Below the pieces are notes generated by a model. The model saw only the letters and a list, made by a program, of their open reading frames with translations. It did not search any database and was not told the origin of the DNA. A stretch of 45,191 nt of DNA from Pseudomonas tehranensis. Its GTDB lineage: Bacteria; Pseudomonadota; Gammaproteobacteria; Pseudomonadales; Pseudomonadaceae. Every line of letters begins with the position of its first letter. The stretch's first letter is position 1. Positions 42,226 to 45,191 of the stretch are shown in pieces. Made by a program: the position numbers and the translations under genes. The stretch covers positions 1-45,191 of the forward strand of contig NZ_JABWQV010000022.1 of the NCBI RefSeq assembly GCF_014268615.1. The letters are read 5' to 3'.

Positions 42226-43362
42226 ATGAATCAGGTCAAGCAACTCTTCAGCCGCTACAAAATGCTCACGCTGGTGATCGCCGTGGCGGTGATCTGGCTG
42301 TTTTTCAGTTGGCAGACCGAGGGCGGGTTCCTGACCCCGCGCAACCTCTCCAACCTGCTGCGGCAGATGTCCATCACCGGGATTCTGGCCTGCGGCATGG
42401 TGCTGGTGATCATCAGCGGCGAGATCGATCTGTCGGTGGGTTCACTGCTTGGATTGCTCGGAGGCCTGGCGGCGATTCTCGACGTGATCTATCACATCCC
42501 GCTGCTGGCGAACCTGAGCCTGGTGGCCTTGTGTGGTTTGATGATCGGTCTGGGCAACGGCTACATGACGGCTTATCTGCGCATCCCGTCATTCATTGTC
42601 GGCCTGGGCGGCATGCTCGCCTTTCGCGGCATTCTGCTGGGGATTACCGACGGCACCACCATCGCCCCGGTATCACCGGAGCTGGTCTACATCGGTCAGG
42701 GTTATCTGCCGCACTCCGTCGGCACGGGCCTGGGCGTACTGCTGTTTGCCTTGACCCTGTTCCTGACCTGGAAACAGCGGCGCAATCGCGCCCTGCATGG
42801 TCTGGCGGCCCACTCCCTGGTGCGTGATGTATTGCGCGTGGTGCTGATCGGCGCGGTACTGGCGGGGTTCGTCTATACCCTCAACAGCTACGACGGCATC
42901 CCGGTGCCGGTGTTGCTTCTGCTGATTCTGCTCGGCGTGTTCAGCTACGTCACCAGCCAGACCGTGTTCGGCCGACGGGTCTACTCGGTGGGCAGCAACA
43001 TGGAAGCCACGCGCCTGTCCGGGATCAACGTACAGGCGGTGAAGCTGTGGATCTTCGGCATCATGGGCGTGATGTGCGCCCTCGCCGGCGTGGTCAACAC
43101 CGCGCGCCTGGCCGCAGGATCACCCTCGGCCGGCAGCATGGGAGAACTTGACGCCATCGCCGCCTGCTTCATCGGCGGCACCTCCATGCGCGGCGGCTCC
43201 GGCACCGTCTACGGTGCCCTCCTCGGCGCGCTGGTGATCACCAGCCTGGACAACGGCATGTCCATGCTCGACGTCGACAGTTATTGGCAGATGATCGTCA
43301 AGGGCAGCATTCTGGTGCTGGCGGTGTGGGTGGATGTGAGTACGCGCACGGGGCGGCGTTGA
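42226..43362 (+). CDS. xylH: D-xylose ABC transporter permease
   Basis: A 378-residue inner-membrane permease with about ten helices. SGEIDLSVGSLLGLLGGLAA is the conserved ribose/xylose-permease loop, RIPSFIVGLGGMLAFRGILL follows, and GMRGGSGTVYGALLGALVI-like sequence (GGTSMRGGSGTVYGALLGAL) occurs near the end. It starts on the base after xylG, so translation is coupled. It completes the xylFGH importer. Confidence 0.96.
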   Translation: MNQVKQLFSRYKMLTLVIAVAVIWLFFSWQTEGGFLTPRNLSNLLRQMSITGILACGMVLVIISGEIDLSVGSLLGLLGGLAAILDVIYHIPLLANLSLVALCGLMIGLGNGYMTAYLRIPSFIVGLGGMLAFRGILLGITDGTTIAPVSPELVYIGQGYLPHSVGTGLGVLLFALTLFLTWKQRRNRALHGLAAHSLVRDVLRVVLIGAVLAGFVYTLNSYDGIPVPVLLLLILLGVFSYVTSQTVFGRRVYSVGSNMEATRLSGINVQAVKLWIFGIMGVMCALAGVVNTARLAAGSPSAGSMGELDAIAACFIGGTSMRGGSGTVYGALLGALVITSLDNGMSMLDVDSYWQMIVKGSILVLAVWVDVSTRTGRR

Positions 43363-43372
43363 TCTGTATGCG

Positions 43373-43981
43373 TCACTTGCTGGCAGAAGCCATCAGCACG
43401 CCAAAGCCCAGGAACGTGATGCCCGACAGCTTGCCGACAATCCTGGCGCCCTTGTTCGTGGAGAGCCAGCCTCTTGCGGCTTGGGCCACCAGGGCATACC
43501 CGGAATGCACCACTACAACGAGCAAACTGTAAGACGACACCAGCAAGAAGAACTGGCTGCAGTAGTCAGCCGCCGGCTTGATGAACTGGGGAAAGACAGC
43601 CAGGAAGAAGAAACCTGCCTTGGGGTTGAGCAGCTGGATTGACAACGCTTCGATAAAACGCCGCCAAGGACGCGGCGACGTGGCTTTGAGTTCGGGAATA
43701 AAACGCTGGGTACGCCACATCTTGATTCCCAGGTACAACAGGTACAGCGCGCCGATGTATTTGAGCACCGTGAAAGCTGTCGCCGAGGCGGCCAGGATCA
43801 AGCCCAGGCTACTGGCGCAAATGCCCGCCACGATAAACGCGCCTGAGGCGATCCCGACAATGCCCGGCAACGAACCGCTCCAGCCATGGCGCAAGGCATT
43901 GGAAATCGTCAGCACCACGCCTGGGCCAGGGCTGAGCACCGTCAGGGTTGCCAGAACCAGAAAAAGTCCGTAACTGGCCAT
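43373..43981 (-). CDS. LysE family amino-acid exporter
   Basis: A 202-residue RhtB/LysE-type protein with about six helices. The N-terminal SPGPGVVLTISNALRHGW motif is diagnostic, and YIGALYLLYLGIKMWR marks the middle of the fold. It exports an amino acid or derivative; specificity cannot be told. It is divergent from a LysR regulator across 107 bases, the classic exporter-regulator arrangement, and convergent with xylH. Confidence 0.92.
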   Translation of the reverse strand: MASYGLFLVLATLTVLSPGPGVVLTISNALRHGWSGSLPGIVGIASGAFIVAGICASSLGLILAASATAFTVLKYIGALYLLYLGIKMWRTQRFIPELKATSPRPWRRFIEALSIQLLNPKAGFFFLAVFPQFIKPAADYCSQFFLLVSSYSLLVVVVHSGYALVAQAARGWLSTNKGARIVGKLSGITFLGFGVLMASASK

Positions 43982-44088
43982 TAATCACTCCACGTTGAAA
44001 GGCGCATTGATCCGGCCTGCAGATTGGCGTGGCAGTGCGACGCTGACAAACGCTTTAATTGCACCGCTGATGTGACTAAATTAGACGC

Positions 44089-44991
44089 ATGATTGCCGAC
44101 CTCCCCCCGTTGAACGCCGTCCGTGCCTTCGCCGCTGCCGCTCGCCACCAGAGTTTCAGTCGCGCAGCCGAAGAACTGCACGTCAGTCACAGTGCCGTCA
44201 GCCGGCACATCAAGCTGCTTGAAGAACGCCTGGGCGCGCAGCTGTTCGAGCGCCGAACCCGGCAGTCTGTGCTCACGCCGCAGGGCAAGGTCTTTTACGA
44301 ACAGGTCAACGAGGCACTGACACAGATCGCCAACGCCGCGACCGCCCTGACCCGCAGCGCCGCCCAACGCAAGGTGACCATCAACGTGCGCCCGTCCTTC
44401 GCGGTGCGCTGGCTGATACCACGGTTGCCTGAGTTCATGGCGCTCCATCCGGACATCAAGCCTCAGGTGCTCACCCGCACGCAGCCGCCGGATCCATCGG
44501 GAGAAACGTTTGACGTGGTCATCCGCCGCGGATATTCCGGCTGGCCGTCCACAGTCCAGCCCCAGGTATTGCTGGAGGATGACCTGCTGCTGGTCGCCGC
44601 TCCGTCGTTGCTGCAATGCGTGCCGCTGGACAGCGTCCACGATCTGGCCTGGCACAAACTGTTGTCAGGCAGAACCCGCAGCAGCGACTGGCAGACGTGG
44701 GCAAAGCACGTGGGCATCAAACGATGGGGCACCCCGCCAACCCTGCAGTTCGATCACATGCATTTGGTGCTGCAAGCTGCCGTCGATGGCCTGGGCGTGG
44801 CCTTGTGTCCGACGTCGCTGCTGGGCAAAGACCTGTTGACCGGGCGCCTGGTCTGTCCACTGCCGTCCTTGCGCCTGCCGTTGACCCGCTATTATTACGG
44901 CGTTTCTCGGGATGCGGTGGCTGAAACGCAGTTTTTTGTTGAGTGGATGTTTTCTCAGACTCAGCAGCCAGCAGCCACTCGACACGAATAA
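44089..44991 (+). CDS. LysR family regulator (GcvA-like subgroup)
   Basis: A 300-residue regulator. The N-terminal winged helix (residues 8-65, ALRHHQSFSRAAEELHVSHS-like: ARHQSFSRAAEELHVSHSAV) and LEERLGAQLFERRTRQSVLT are typical of the GcvA subgroup, whose substrate domain follows (about 93-295, VNVRPSFAVRWLIPRLPEF-type). It is divergent from the LysE exporter gene, which it probably controls in response to the exported amino acid. Confidence 0.92.
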   Translation: MIADLPPLNAVRAFAAAARHQSFSRAAEELHVSHSAVSRHIKLLEERLGAQLFERRTRQSVLTPQGKVFYEQVNEALTQIANAATALTRSAAQRKVTINVRPSFAVRWLIPRLPEFMALHPDIKPQVLTRTQPPDPSGETFDVVIRRGYSGWPSTVQPQVLLEDDLLLVAAPSLLQCVPLDSVHDLAWHKLLSGRTRSSDWQTWAKHVGIKRWGTPPTLQFDHMHLVLQAAVDGLGVALCPTSLLGKDLLTGRLVCPLPSLRLPLTRYYYGVSRDAVAETQFFVEWMFSQTQQPAATRHE

Positions 44992-45080
44992 ATCCCCTCG
45001 TCACAGGAATGGGATTCCCTCTAAAACGCCGAGTGACATCGGCACTAGCGGTCTGAAAACCTCGTAGGAATTTACCCCCC

Positions 45081-45191
45081 GTGGCGAGGGAGCTTGCTCC
45101 CGCTGGGCTGCGTAGCGGCCCCAAACCAGACACCTCGTTTCGCCAGGTACACCGCAGGCAGCGGTTTTGCGACTGCTGCGCAGCCGAGCGG
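45081..45191. repeat. Second-family REP doublet (right end cut by window)
   Basis: GTGGCGAGGGAGCTTGCTCC with CGCTGGGCTGCGTAGCGGCC matches the doublet at 7101-7227. The last bases (CTGCTGCGCAGCCGAGCGG) are the start of its mirror arm, truncated at the window edge. Confidence 0.8.

Overview
This window looks like a chromosome segment from a fluorescent Pseudomonas, most likely of the P. fluorescens lineage. The evidence is high GC content, a dense layout of short operons, and many intergenic REP sequences of the Pseudomonas type (core GAGCNNGCTTGCTCGCGA, usually as inverted pairs). The gene content (AcoR-controlled acetoin catabolism, XylR/XylAFGH, an AraC-PAS regulator beside an aconitase X/proline-racemase cluster) fits the same group. 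No rRNA, tRNA, CRISPR array, phage or insertion sequence was recognised.

Layout. (1) 212-8211: an amino-acid catabolic and uptake cluster, probably for hydroxyprolines. It holds a PAS-AraC regulator, a polar amino-acid ABC transporter with a fused aconitase X gene inserted in its operon, a proline-racemase-family enzyme with a Ser/Thr active-site pair, and a dihydrodipicolinate-synthase-family lyase/deaminase. (2) 8391-9828: a DinB-fold protein and a translationally coupled DUF6152/DUF6644-like pair; the mature DUF6152 protein would begin His-His. (3) 9886-17502: the acetoin/2,3-butanediol operon acoXABC-bdhA with its divergent sigma-54 activator AcoR. A good -24/-12 promoter and two upstream palindromes lie between them. 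(4) 17511-25644: a periplasmic redox and metal region with a DipZ-like thiol protein, a DUF2790 secreted peptide, a two-component system, a ferric-reductase-like membrane protein with a DoxX protein, and convergently a copper-RiPP (bufferin/HvfABC-like) operon. That operon has a precursor with three EGKCG motifs and two EF-hand loops, a DUF692 (MNIO) enzyme and a DUF2063 partner. (5) 25942-28551: a CHASE4-PAS-GGDEF protein with a degenerate EAL domain. (6) 28582-33018: a three-gene type I secretion system with no recognisable substrate, followed by a 44-codon small ORF and a PH/GRAM-like protein. (7) 34091-43362: sugar genes: a galactose/arabinose dehydrogenase-like oxidoreductase, a DeoR regulator, a small lipoprotein, xylR, xylA and xylFGH. 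(8) 43373-44991: a LysE exporter divergent from a LysR regulator.

The most interesting part is region 4. Three separate transcription units (the DUF2790 peptide, the ferric-reductase/DoxX pair and the RiPP operon) each carry a near-identical direct-repeat box (TTGTAT-N3-A-R-TGTRT) in the same orientation, about 130-150 bp upstream of the start codon. One of these boxes lies in the promoter region of the two-component system. This suggests one regulon, run by the adjacent response regulator, for a secreted metal-binding peptide system. The metal and the signal are inferred, not shown.

All functions come from reading the translated sequences and known family motifs. No database search was run.
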